A stretch of DNA of 44,357 nucleotides from Acidobacteriota bacterium (GTDB lineage Bacteria > Acidobacteriota > Aminicenantia > UBA2199), in assembly GCA_018897435.1 (NCBI GenBank), contig JAHIKI010000036.1, forward strand, positions 1-44,357, in the 5' to 3' direction. Of the stretch, positions 7,684-15,461 are shown in pieces. Within the stretch, counting starts at the first letter, position 1, and each line of letters opens with the position of its first letter. Both the position numbers and the translations under genes were made by a program. The notes beneath the pieces were generated by a model. The model saw nothing but the letters and a program-made list of their open reading frames with translations, had not been told where the DNA came from and did no database searches.

Positions 7684-8352
7684 ATGAAACGCATGTTAAT
7701 TTTAATGGCTGTTTTTGGCTTGGCATCAGGAATTCTCATTTCCCAGAGCATGAACTTCAAGATAGGATTATTTGTTCCCCAAATGCGATCGGATCTGTGG
7801 GAAATCAACTTGGAAAATCTTGCTTTCAGCAAATCCGACATGATGAGCACCTATTATGGAGTTGAATACGAAGCATATCTCAACCGCTACAGCTCCTTTT
7901 CCCTTGAAATCGGCAGTTACAACCGAACTATTTACAGCCAATACCGTGACTACACCTATCAGAACGGTAGTTCGATTTTTCAGAATATCTCACTGCGCCT
8001 GACCCCCATAGAAGCCAATTTCAAAGTGTATCCCCTGGGTCATCGTTTCCTGGTCTTCCCGTTTTTCGGAGTCGGCGCCGGCGTGTTTGCCTGGACATAC
8101 CAGCAATGGGGAGATTTCATCAACTTTGAAGATGACAGCATCAGCGAAGGCTTTGCCGAAACCAAAACCTTTAGCATCGGGTTCAATAGCCGTTTCGGTC
8201 TTGTTTTCCGTTTCCACCCGCGGCTGGCGCTGGCCCTGGAAGGTAAATATCAATACCTGAAGGGACGCCTTTCCGGCTACTTCGAGGATTTTGACCTTCT
8301 GGACCTGGGTGGATTCACAGCCAGCATAAGTGTCAATATTTACTTCAAATGA
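7684..8352 (+). CDS. Predicted outer-membrane beta-barrel protein
   Basis: 222 residues with an N-terminal signal sequence (MKRMLILMAVFGLASGILIS). The mature part alternates polar and hydrophobic residues in strands ending with aromatics, for example YSSFSLEIGSYNRTIY, NSRFGLVFRFHPRLALALEG and GGFTASISVNIYFK. The final residue is not Phe but the strand pattern is that of small 8-stranded OmpW/OmpX-like barrels. No named family is recognised. GGAGG precedes the ATG. It is followed after seven bases by the GWxTD lipoprotein gene, so the two are very probably expressed together. Confidence 0.7.
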   Translation: MKRMLILMAVFGLASGILISQSMNFKIGLFVPQMRSDLWEINLENLAFSKSDMMSTYYGVEYEAYLNRYSSFSLEIGSYNRTIYSQYRDYTYQNGSSIFQNISLRLTPIEANFKVYPLGHRFLVFPFFGVGAGVFAWTYQQWGDFINFEDDSISEGFAETKTFSIGFNSRFGLVFRFHPRLALALEGKYQYLKGRLSGYFEDFDLLDLGGFTASISVNIYFK

Positions 8353-8359
8353 GGCAATC

Positions 8360-9253
8360 ATGAAACGATCTCTTCTAACAATTTTAGCGGTACTAGTGTT
8401 GATGAATGCCTGCGCCGCGCGCAGCACAAGAATCGAACGTGATCCCTATTTCGAATCTTTCTATGAAAAAGCGCGGCTGATCATGACTAAAGAGGAGATC
8501 CAAATTTACAAGCATCTTCCCGATACCCAGGCCAAGGACGAATTCATCGACGAATTCTGGAAAAAAAGGGATCCTTTCCCGGAAACGCCTGAAAATGAAA
8601 ACAAAATCGAATTTGAGAGACGCATTGCCTACGCCAACCGCTGGTTCAGGGAGAACCGCTCTATGGGGCGGGGCTGGGAGACACCGCGAGGACGGATATT
8701 GATCCAGTTGGGCGAGCCGGACAACCGGTTATTGAGCGACATGATCAATAATCCGTCCATCAAGGGTTACGAACGCTGGATCTATTATTACTACCAAATG
8801 GAACTGATTTTTATCGACAGTGATGGTTTTGGTGAATACAAACTGAAAAATTGGCCCCCGGAATTGCTGACCTCTATCGATATGGCAAAATTCACCCTGA
8901 ACCTGGCCGACCGGGAAGCCATGAAAAATGCCTTCAGCTTTGAAGTCAAATACCGCGACGGACAGATCGTCATTGCCATTCCCTTAAAAAAAATCCGCTT
9001 TCGGGAAGTCGAAAACACCATCCAAGCTGATTACAAAATATCTGTCTATGTATATCACGAATTCCGCAAAATTGACTCTCCAATATTTACCAAGCAGCTC
9101 AGCTACCCCAAAGACCAGATTCCAACCGAAAAAATGCTCGAATTCTCCCTGCCTTACCGATTAAGCAAAAAAGGGGAATATTATTTCGACGTGCTGATGA
9201 AAGATGTTCTTACCGCAGCCAGATCGCGAAATTTCATCAGTTTTAAATATTAA
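8360..9253 (+). CDS. GWxTD-domain lipoprotein
   Basis: 297 residues. An N-terminal hydrophobic stretch ends at MNAC (Cys18), a likely lipid attachment site. Residues about 28-160 carry the GWxTD domain, a domain of unknown function frequent in Acidobacteriota and Aminicenantes. The signature here is GRGWETPRGRILIQLGEPDN (about 104-123), and YEKARLIMTKEEIQIY and DEFIDEFWKKRDPFP precede it as usual. Residues about 195-297 are beta-rich. The frame is open 30 bases upstream inside the barrel gene, but GAGG at 8351-8354 and the signal peptide fix the ATG at 8360. The function is unknown; the neighbour suggests an outer-membrane partner. Confidence 0.88.
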   Translation: MKRSLLTILAVLVLMNACAARSTRIERDPYFESFYEKARLIMTKEEIQIYKHLPDTQAKDEFIDEFWKKRDPFPETPENENKIEFERRIAYANRWFRENRSMGRGWETPRGRILIQLGEPDNRLLSDMINNPSIKGYERWIYYYYQMELIFIDSDGFGEYKLKNWPPELLTSIDMAKFTLNLADREAMKNAFSFEVKYRDGQIVIAIPLKKIRFREVENTIQADYKISVYVYHEFRKIDSPIFTKQLSYPKDQIPTEKMLEFSLPYRLSKKGEYYFDVLMKDVLTAARSRNFISFKY

Positions 9254-9343
9254 CCCGCATTTCTCATAAATATTTGCTGCAATTGCCGGTTAAAACCGGT
9301 TCGCCAATCGGCCTGCCGCCTGCCATTTTCTAAGCGACAGAGA

Positions 9344-9372
9344 TTGACAGGAACGGATAATTATGTTACAAA
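9344..9372 (+). promoter_or_regulatory. Promoter of the tRNA-Lys/tRNA-Glu pair
   Basis: A perfect TTGACA (9344-9349), a 17-base spacer and TACAAA (9367-9372) with an extended TG (9364-9365). The expected start is about 10 bases before tRNA-Lys. Confidence 0.75.
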
Positions 9373-9389
9373 TATGCCTGACTTTAGTT

Positions 9390-9462
9390 GGGCCGTTAGC
9401 TCAGCTGGCAGAGCACCGCCCTTTTAAGGCGGGTGCCGTTGGTTCGAATCCAACACGGCTCA
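9390..9462 (+). tRNA. tRNA-Lys(TTT)
   Basis: 73 bases fold as a full cloverleaf: acceptor GGGCCGT with ACGGCTC, D-arm with AGCTCAGCTGGCAGAGC, anticodon stem CCGCC/GGCGG with loop CTTTTAA (anticodon TTT), and T-arm GGTTCGAATC. CCA is not encoded. Confidence 0.96.
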
Positions 9463-9468
9463 TTTTAT

Positions 9469-9540
9469 GGCCCGTTCGTCTATCGGTTAGGACACAAGAT
9501 TTTCATTCTTGTAAGAGGGGTTCGACTCCCCTACGGGCTA
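9469..9540 (+). tRNA. tRNA-Glu(TTC)
   Basis: 72 bases: acceptor GGCCCGT with ACGGGCT (first pair G-U), anticodon stem CAAGA/TCTTG with loop TTTTCAT (anticodon TTC), T-arm GGGGTTCGACTCCCC. It lies six bases after tRNA-Lys and shares its promoter. CCA is not encoded. Confidence 0.96.
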
Positions 9541-9610
9541 TTTGACCTTTCAATACATACCCTCTTGATCCACAATCCCAATTATTTCCATGATAATTTT
9601 AATACATGTC

Positions 9611-9717
9611 GTAGGGGCACGGCGTGCCGTGCCCATTGATCGCGTAACAATTTCAGGTCATGAACATGATCGCGGGGGCAGGCACAACAAAAGGGGCACG
9701 GCACGCCGTGCCCCTAC
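9611..9717 (+). repeat. Family A BIME (REP plus inverted REP)
   Basis: Opens with GTAG plus the family A palindrome (9611-9634) and closes with the inverted palindrome ending in CTAC (9714-9717). The roughly 60-base middle is shared with the copy at 10655-10759. The terminal CTAC, read on the minus strand, supplies the TAG stop codon of the RAYT gene. Confidence 0.88.
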
Positions 9718-10403
9718 GTTAGGGGATTTTCTTCGTCGGATTGCCAATTTTCCGGATTACAGCAAATATATCCCATGATTTTCTGCAATTCGTCATTATC
9801 GCGGATAATGTGCTCATAATAATTGCGCTGCCATACTGGAGTTCCTGGAGAGCCGCGGCTCTCGTTGACATATTTCCCGGCCGCTGACTTGAATGAGCGA
9901 ATGATGGTGGGTAATGATCCGGAAACGGGTCGTCCAAATCGTTCACATTTCAGGTCAGGTGTAGGGGCACAGCGTGCTGTGCCCAATGTTTCAGGATTCA
10001 TTTTATTGATCTGAGTGTCGTAGGGGCACGGCGTGCCGTGCCCATTTGTCGCGAAATGGCTATAGGCATTGGGCGATATCAGGGGACAGGATAAAGAAGG
10101 GGCACGGCACGCCGTGCCCCTACGCTGAACCTCATCTACTATCCAAATGATTCCGTGAAAATGGTTGGGCATGATAATGAACTCATCTAATTTGATGCTG
10201 GGCCTTATAGCTGCCGTCTCCAGCCAAGCTTTTTCGATGCACTTACCCTGTTCATTTAGGACCATCAAACCATCGGAGATGTTCCCGAAGATGCACTCCT
10301 TTTGATAAGAGCAAATGGTTACGAAATATGCATTGCCCTGGGTGTAATTGAATCCCTTCAGGCGGATAGAGCGTCGATGATGTTTTTCCCTATCAAATGG
10401 CAT
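9714..10403 (-). CDS. REP-associated tyrosine transposase (RAYT, Y1/IS200-like)
   Basis: 229 residues from the ATG at 10403, the usual family start MPFDREKHHRRSIRLKGF. The HUH metal-binding motif is MPNHFHGIIWI. The C-terminal part has VWQRNYYEHIIRDNDELQKI, the helix region that carries the catalytic tyrosine in this class, and NPENW. RAYTs are single-strand nucleases that cut at the GTAG foot of REP hairpins. Between the HUH motif and the C-terminal part, about 50 residues (RRGTACRAPS, GHGTPCPYD, LGTARCAPT) are translated REP sequence from elements at 10020-10123 and 9961-9984, yet the frame stays open. The stop codon TAG lies in the BIME 9611-9717. Whether the enlarged linker is tolerated is unknown. 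Confidence 0.87.
   Translation of the reverse strand: MPFDREKHHRRSIRLKGFNYTQGNAYFVTICSYQKECIFGNISDGLMVLNEQGKCIEKAWLETAAIRPSIKLDEFIIMPNHFHGIIWIVDEVQRRGTACRAPSLSCPLISPNAYSHFATNGHGTPCPYDTQINKMNPETLGTARCAPTPDLKCERFGRPVSGSLPTIIRSFKSAAGKYVNESRGSPGTPVWQRNYYEHIIRDNDELQKIMGYICCNPENWQSDEENPLT
9961..9984 (+). repeat. Family A REP inside the RAYT gene, compensated variant
   Basis: GTAG plus GGGCACAGCGTGCTGTGCCC. Relative to the consensus both arms differ by one base (G to A, C to T), so the pairing is kept. It lies in the coding region and reads as GTARCAPT in the protein. Confidence 0.85.
10020..10123 (+). repeat. Family A BIME inserted in the RAYT gene
   Basis: GTAG-palindrome at 10020-10043, then the 49-base spacer typical of the 73-base unit, then an inverted palindrome ending in CTAC (10120-10123). 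It lies just after the codons of the HUH motif and its immediate flank. Confidence 0.88.
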
Positions 10404-10435
10404 TGATTCATAATAACAGAAAGCTAGTATTTTCC

Positions 10436-10654
10436 GTAGGGGCACGGCGTGCCGTGCCCATTGGTCGCGAAATGGCTATAGGCATTGGACAATATCAGGG
10501 GATAGGATGTAGGGGCACGGCGTGCCGTGCCCATTGGTAGCGAAATGGCCATAGACATTGGACAATATCAGGGGACAGGATGTAGGGGCACGGCGTGCCG
10601 TGCCCATAGCTCGCGAAATGGCCATAGACATTGGACAATATCAGGGGATAGGAT
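10436..10654 (+). repeat. Tandem array of three 73-base family A units
   Basis: Units begin at 10436, 10509 and 10582, exactly 73 bases apart; a fourth GTAG at 10655 starts the BIME that follows. Each unit is a 24-base REP plus a 49-base spacer such as GCGAAATGGC and CAATATCAGGGGA. The array starts 33 bases upstream of the RAYT start codon and fills the space to the Nudix gene. Confidence 0.93.
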
Positions 10655-10759
10655 GTAGGGGCACGGCGTGCCGTGCCCATAGCTCGCGGACCAATTTCAC
10701 GTCATGATCGATCTCGGGGGCAGGCACAATAAAAAGGGCACGGCACGCCGTGCCCCTAC
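10655..10759 (+). repeat. Family A BIME, near-copy of 9611-9717
   Basis: GTAG-palindrome, a middle with CGGGGGCAGGCACAA, and an inverted palindrome ending CTAC (10756-10759). It matches 9611-9717 along its length, so the RAYT gene and array are bracketed by two related composite elements in direct orientation. Confidence 0.88.
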
Positions 10760-10764
10760 GCCAA

Positions 10765-11862
10765 TCACTTTTCCTTAAAAACCTGCTTTAAAAGAATATC
10801 GAACTCCAATTCAAAATTGGGAGTCAGGACCTTCTGGCCGCGCGCTTCCTTGATCTTGCTGATCTTCCAGAATTTCCCCTCGCTGATCTCGGTATGGTTT
10901 ATCAACGGCTGCTGGTTGGTGCGGGTGAGGAACATGTAGACCAGCTCGGACTCGACATCGCTTTCCCACAGGTAACGGGCCAGGGCCACGGCCTTGAATC
11001 CGCTCAGGCCCAATTCCTCTTCAGCCTCCCTTTTCAACGCGTTTTCAATGCTTTCCCCGCTAAGCGCGTGGCCGCCCACGGCCGTATCCCATTTGCCGGG
11101 CTGGATCTGTTTATGCGCTGAACGCTTTTGCAAAAACAAGCGGTCCTCGGCATTCATGACATGGAGGTGCACCACCGGATGCAATAGCCCTCGGCGTGAA
11201 TGGCAGACGCTGCGCGGCGCTTTGCCGCGCACCTTTCCCTCGACATCAACAATGTCGAACCACTCCTCATCGGCGTATTGGGTGGCGGCTGCTGCAGCAG
11301 AGCGCCGGGCGTTCCGGCGGTTGCGCAGCCATTCCACGAGAAAATAGGCGGCGAACAGGATATAGAACAGGCCGCCCGATATGAAGCCCCAGGCCGCCGC
11401 CGACATGGCCAGGGCGGCATAGATGATCAGGGCCGCGTGGCCCAGAAAGAGAAAAAACAAAACTTTCATGCCCGTCATCATCGATTTGACCTGCTCTTCA
11501 TTCAAGGTCAAGGTTTTGAGGTAACGGCGGGACATGGCCAGCAGGACATTCACGGGTGAATACACCGAGATGCCCAGGATCAGGCAAAAAACAAGTTCAA
11601 CCAGGGCAGGCTTCAACCTGAAAAAAACATCGGTTCTCAGCTGCAGCGAAACACCGCCCAGCAGGACGATCAGTCCGGTGTCCAGCAAGATGAAGCGGTC
11701 CAGTTTTTTTTTCTTGATATAGGAAACCGCCATTTCAAGAATTCCGAAAAGCACGGCCACAACCAGACCGATACGTGTGCCCCATAAGGCGTCGGCAGCG
11801 ATAAAAACCAGCAACGGTAAAAAGCCCGGAGCCAGGGTTTTAAACAGCTGCAGTCGGTTCAA
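10765..11862 (-). CDS. Membrane domain fused to Nudix hydrolase
   Basis: 365 residues. Residues 1-180 hold about five or six membrane helices in the pattern of YciB/intracellular septation A proteins (LAPGFLPLLVFIAADALWGT). Residues 198-360 are a cytoplasmic Nudix domain like those in the isopentenyl-diphosphate isomerase/YfcD group: EWFDIVDVEGKVRGKAPRSV, then the Nudix box from G264 to L286 (GHALSGE, REAEEELGL), which has all required residues. The substrate is unknown. It starts with an ATGA-type overlap of four bases with the heptose kinase gene, so it is the last gene of the LPS operon. The fusion of a septation-type membrane domain to a Nudix enzyme is unusual. Confidence 0.83.
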   Translation of the reverse strand: MNRLQLFKTLAPGFLPLLVFIAADALWGTRIGLVVAVLFGILEMAVSYIKKKKLDRFILLDTGLIVLLGGVSLQLRTDVFFRLKPALVELVFCLILGISVYSPVNVLLAMSRRYLKTLTLNEEQVKSMMTGMKVLFFLFLGHAALIIYAALAMSAAAWGFISGGLFYILFAAYFLVEWLRNRRNARRSAAAAATQYADEEWFDIVDVEGKVRGKAPRSVCHSRRGLLHPVVHLHVMNAEDRLFLQKRSAHKQIQPGKWDTAVGGHALSGESIENALKREAEEELGLSGFKAVALARYLWESDVESELVYMFLTRTNQQPLINHTEISEGKFWKISKIKEARGQKVLTPNFELEFDILLKQVFKEK

Positions 11863-12836
11863 TGTTGTTTGAGGATGAATTTGAGCCTTGTCAGCAATTC
11901 CTCCAGGCCGACCTGCGCGGTGCCTATTTTTTCCACTACAATGGAGGCGGCGGCGTTGGCCAGGGCCACGGCTTCACGCAGATCGGCTCCGGCAGCCAGA
12001 GCCAGGGTCAGCACTGCGACCACTGTATCGCCGGCTCCGGTTACATCGAAAACTTCATGGCTGAAAGCCGGAAGATGGAATATTTTCCTGTTTTTTTCAG
12101 CGGCCGAAATTCCCTTGCCGCCCCTGGTAATCAAGGCGAAATCAGTCCTGAATTTGCGGCGGATGCGCTTCAAGGCCAGGGCGACATCAAGATCACCGGC
12201 CACGGGATTTCCCGCCATGGCTTCTGCTTCCTTCTGGTTGGGGGTGACACCGGTCACACCGTGGTAAAAATCAAAATGGGGCGGCTTGGGATCCACGACA
12301 ATGGGAACGTTGAGGGCGGTGGCCCGGGCCTTGAGCAGGGACATCACTTCTGCATTCACCGTGCCCTTGGCGTAATCCGATATAATAACGGCATCTATTT
12401 CGGCTGCATCCACAGCGGCTTTTATCTGATCCATCACTGCCGAGCCCAGGCGGATCTGTGCTTCGCGGTCGACACGGACGATTTGCTGCCGCTGGGAAAT
12501 GATCCGCGTCTTGACGATGGTCTGGTTGGCCGGGTCGCTGATCACCCAGTTGCCTGTTTTTTTCAGCCGGGCGATTTCGTCGGCATAGCCGTCCGCGCCA
12601 ACGACACCCAGCAGCAAGGCCTTGGCTCCCAGCTGATCAATGTTGGCCGCTACGTTACCGGCTCCGCCCAAACGCATTTCTTCGCTGTCGACTTTGACCA
12701 CCGGCACCGGAGCTTCCGGCGAAATGCGCTCAACCTGGCCAAAAATATAGCGGTCCAGAATGATGTCCCCGAAGACCAGGATCTTTTTATTGGCGAAGCG
12801 GGAACAAACTTCAGCGATTCTCTTTAATTTGAACAT
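11859..12836 (-). CDS. rfaE1: D-glycero-beta-D-manno-heptose-7-phosphate kinase
   Basis: 325 residues, PfkB/ribokinase fold, the length of a stand-alone first domain of HldE. It phosphorylates heptose 7-phosphate to the 1,7-bisphosphate on the way to ADP-heptose for LPS inner core. Visible signatures are GDIILDRYIFGQVERISPEA near the start, RLGGAGNVAANI, and the catalytic GAGDTVVAVL near residue 270. The HldE second domain (nucleotidyltransferase) is absent here and must be encoded elsewhere. GAGGAAG lies before the ATG. It overlaps the O-antigen ligase gene by 26 bases upstream and the Nudix gene by four bases downstream. Confidence 0.94.
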   Translation of the reverse strand: MFKLKRIAEVCSRFANKKILVFGDIILDRYIFGQVERISPEAPVPVVKVDSEEMRLGGAGNVAANIDQLGAKALLLGVVGADGYADEIARLKKTGNWVISDPANQTIVKTRIISQRQQIVRVDREAQIRLGSAVMDQIKAAVDAAEIDAVIISDYAKGTVNAEVMSLLKARATALNVPIVVDPKPPHFDFYHGVTGVTPNQKEAEAMAGNPVAGDLDVALALKRIRRKFRTDFALITRGGKGISAAEKNRKIFHLPAFSHEVFDVTGAGDTVVAVLTLALAAGADLREAVALANAAASIVVEKIGTAQVGLEELLTRLKFILKQH

Positions 12837-14001
12837 GGGCTTCCTCTTTCAGAATCAAAAAAGGCAGGCTGATAAAATAAAAAAGGATGAATTTGATCTC
12901 ACTGTCGCCGAAATTGTATTCGAACATGCCGGCGATCAAAAAACCGATAAAGGCAAAAAGCACTGCGGCCGTGATGGCGTGCCAATCGCCTGTCCTTGAC
13001 TTCAGCAATTTCAGCAATTGCATGATAATGAACAGGCAGGCTAACAGGAAACTGGCCAGGGCGAATATCCCCCTTTCGGCCATTATCTGCAAAAAATTAT
13101 TATGCAAGTGGGGATTGATCTTTTCAGCCAACGGATGGCGGTAGCGTTTTTCATTGCCGGCGATGACCTTTTCGATGTTGTTGCTTCCCACCCCGGTCCA
13201 GGGGTGATCCTGGAATATTCTAAAGCCCGAATAGACCATGTGAATGCGGTCACGGTTTGACTTGTCATGCAGATCCACAATGGACAGAACACGGTTTTTC
13301 ACCGCTAAAGGCGCCAATAACGCCAGGATCAGCAACAGGGGCGCCAGCGCCAGAAAATATTTCGGTCTGAAAAAAACCAGAAAAATCAGTAAGGCGCCGG
13401 CAATGCCCAGCCATACTGAACGGGTCAGGGAAAAGACAATGGCGGTCAGCATAATGGCCAGCGCCCCGGAAATGACCAGCAACTGTTTTTTGTTCTTGCG
13501 CAACAGCAGCAGCACGAAAAAAAAGATAAAAGCGAACATCAGCAACCCGGCATAGGTCATCCAATGCGAGGTGAACCCCTTCAGGCGGTCCGACAGGGCG
13601 ATGCCCTTGTTCCAGACCGTAAAAATCCCCACCAGCGCCGAAAACACTCCCGAGGCCATGACCGTCCATATGGACAACCAAACCCGTTTCCAGGTATTCA
13701 GCAGCCAGAGATAGAAAGGGATCAGCAGGAAGATAAATAATTCCTTGTTGTCGCGTATGCTGGCAGCCCGGTCAACGGAAAAAACCGTGGCCAGCAGGGT
13801 AAATAAAATGTAGGCGGCAAAGAAATAGCAAAAAAAAGGAGGCAGCGGGAATTCTCCGCCCCGGGCCAGATGGAGAATGAAGAGCAGCAGGATCAAGGTC
13901 AGAAAAATATAGCAGCCGGCAATGGAGAAATTGATAAGAAAAAGGAATGCCAGCAGCAGGGCAAAAGCCAGGTTATTTGATGAATTTGCTGACAGCTTCA
14001 T
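12811..14001 (-). CDS. O-antigen ligase / Wzy-type polymerase family membrane protein
   Basis: 396 residues from the ATG at 14001 (GGAAAGAG in front; the frame runs 15 codons further upstream). About 12 membrane helices surround one large periplasmic loop (about 245-310) with FRIFQDHPWTGVGSNNIEKV and NPHLHNNFLQIMAERG. The G-x-G-x-N-x-[FY]-like and H-x-x-x-L motifs there are those of the Wzy_C/WaaL superfamily, which join O-antigen to lipid A-core or polymerise repeats. Which of the two cannot be told from sequence, but the heptose genes on both sides favour a ligase role. It overlaps the heptosyltransferase by 29 bases. Confidence 0.86.
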   Translation of the reverse strand: MKLSANSSNNLAFALLLAFLFLINFSIAGCYIFLTLILLLFILHLARGGEFPLPPFFCYFFAAYILFTLLATVFSVDRAASIRDNKELFIFLLIPFYLWLLNTWKRVWLSIWTVMASGVFSALVGIFTVWNKGIALSDRLKGFTSHWMTYAGLLMFAFIFFFVLLLLRKNKKQLLVISGALAIMLTAIVFSLTRSVWLGIAGALLIFLVFFRPKYFLALAPLLLILALLAPLAVKNRVLSIVDLHDKSNRDRIHMVYSGFRIFQDHPWTGVGSNNIEKVIAGNEKRYRHPLAEKINPHLHNNFLQIMAERGIFALASFLLACLFIIMQLLKLLKSRTGDWHAITAAVLFAFIGFLIAGMFEYNFGDSEIKFILFYFISLPFLILKEEAHVQIKENR

Positions 14002-14995
14002 ATACTCTTTCCACATTGATTTGCCGCATGCAGTGAATTGTATCATACTTGCATTTCCTTTGCGAACAGGGCCGGCAGGCCATTTCCAGTTGGATGATCT
14101 CTACCTGCTCCCGGCGCCAAGGTCCGCTGATCTCGGCCAGGTTGGGCCCATAAAGGGCAACCAGCGGAGTCGCGGTTAAGGAAGCCATGTGCAAAGGGCC
14201 CGAATCGGCCCCGACATACACCGCCGCCCCTGCGATCAATGCCAGCATTTCTCGGCTGGACAGCGGGCCGGAAAAATCATGGACATGGGCGAGCTTGCCG
14301 AAAATCGCTGCCCGGGCAACTTCTTCCCTGCTGCCGCCGATCATGAAAACCGGGATGCGCCGGGCGCTAAGACGCTGGATCAAGGCGCTGAAATTTTCCA
14401 TGCCCCAATCCCGGAAACGGTTGCCGGCTCCCAGATGGATCACGACGCTGGGCTGGATATCCAGAACGGCGGCCACAGGGGCGGACAAAGGGAAAGAGCG
14501 GGCATCAATGACCGGTAAGGGAGGAAGGACATCGATGCCAATACCGATCTTTTCCAGCAGCCTGGCTTGATTGAACACCGAATGAGCGGGATAGTCTGCA
14601 CTTCTGCGGCTGACCAGGCGGTTGTAGGCCCAATTGCGGTTCGGAGTGCGGTAGCCGATGCGCTGGGCCGCCCCGCTGGCCAAAGTGAGCACAGCGCTGC
14701 CAGGCCCCGAATGGAAATCTATAACCGTATTGATGCCCAACTCTTTGATCTTGCCGCGAAAAGCAAGGATATCTTTCAAGCCGCGCCGAACAGGCACGGT
14801 TATGACATGATCGATACCGGGGATGATCCCGGCCATTTCAGCAAATCGTTCTTCCACGACATAATGCAGGCGGGTGCGGGGAAAGCGGCGCTTGAAAAGT
14901 TCAATGGCCGGAATGGTGAAAACAATATCACCAAGAAGACGCAGGCGGATGAACAACACATCGTCATCGAATGGTTCGCCATGAACTCTTGACAA
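13973..14995 (-). CDS. Heptosyltransferase (glycosyltransferase family 9)
   Basis: 340 residues. GT-9 enzymes transfer heptose from ADP-heptose to the LPS inner core at the cytoplasmic face. Signatures are FIRLRLLGDIVFTIPAIELF near the N-terminus, VVIHLGAGNRFRDWGMENF starting the second Rossmann half, and VGADSGPLHMASL for donor binding. A four-cysteine tail (CRPCSQRKCKYD and HCM) is like that of many RfaF homologues. The start is TTG at 14995; GGAGG stands seven bases before it and no better ATG is in frame. It is the first gene of a four-gene overlapping minus-strand operon. Confidence 0.9.
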   Translation of the reverse strand: MSRVHGEPFDDDVLFIRLRLLGDIVFTIPAIELFKRRFPRTRLHYVVEERFAEMAGIIPGIDHVITVPVRRGLKDILAFRGKIKELGINTVIDFHSGPGSAVLTLASGAAQRIGYRTPNRNWAYNRLVSRRSADYPAHSVFNQARLLEKIGIGIDVLPPLPVIDARSFPLSAPVAAVLDIQPSVVIHLGAGNRFRDWGMENFSALIQRLSARRIPVFMIGGSREEVARAAIFGKLAHVHDFSGPLSSREMLALIAGAAVYVGADSGPLHMASLTATPLVALYGPNLAEISGPWRREQVEIIQLEMACRPCSQRKCKYDTIHCMRQINVERVYEAVSKFIK

Positions 14996-15247
14996 TATAC
15001 GTCCTCCAGATAGTGCGACCGCCCGGCCGCAGGGTTAAATTGTATAGGAATTACACAATAATAGCATGGACAAATTGATTTTCGCATTTTCAGGGCGGCC
15101 TGTCAACGTGGCAGAGAAAATGGACTGTTCTGGTTGAAGTTTGCGAATCGTTGCCCCATGGTTGTCTCTGGTAATATCAATTACTATAGGTGTTCTGCGC
15201 ATATAAAAAGTATGCAATCCAAGATAAACCATACTCCATAAGATTTT

Positions 15248-15453
15248 CTAAAGTTTTAAATAAAGATTTCCACAGTCCTTGACAAAATTCCCTGACCGCT
15301 GTTGGTCTTCCAAAGAAACCCAGCCCACCTTAATCAAGATCCTGGATTTTCCATCTTCAATACCGGCCGGTATTTCGAAAAAAGAGATCGCCTGATCCAC
15401 TTTTTTTACGGTCAAAAACGCAAGCCAGACAATTCCACAGTTGCTGTGGAATT
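15248..15453 (-). other. Open frame without start, possible gene remnant
   Basis: In the 460-base gap between the heptosyltransferase and the M23 gene, one minus-strand frame is open for about 68 codons to TAG at 15248. The central part looks protein-like (AISFFEIPAGIEDGKSR, ILIKVGWVSLEDQQ), but there is no ATG or GTG at a sensible place and no ribosome site. I do not recognise it. The rest of the gap (15000-15247) is AT-rich and holds nothing I can name. Confidence 0.3.
15431..15453 (-). terminator. Hairpin after the M23 peptidase gene
   Basis: AATTCCACAG, loop of three, CTGTGGAATT: a perfect ten-pair stem starting nine bases after the M23 stop codon. No T-run follows, so it may be an mRNA 3' stabiliser rather than an intrinsic terminator. 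Confidence 0.4.
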
Positions 15454-15461
15454 AAGCGAGG

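Noticed and set aside
10436-10759. Regular 24-base repeats separated by 49 bases, resembling a CRISPR array
   Set aside because: The spacers are nearly identical to each other, the repeats carry GTAG plus a palindrome, inverted copies exist, and no cas gene is present. This is a REP tandem array.
9611-10759. Family A palindromes as intrinsic terminators
   Set aside because: They lack T-runs and several lie within a coding region or in tandem.
11862-12827. Long plus-strand open frame of about 320 codons opposite the heptose kinase
   Set aside because: It mirrors rfaE1 exactly, has no ribosome site, and its product (rich in His, Gly, Gln) resembles no protein; it is a shadow of a GC-rich gene.
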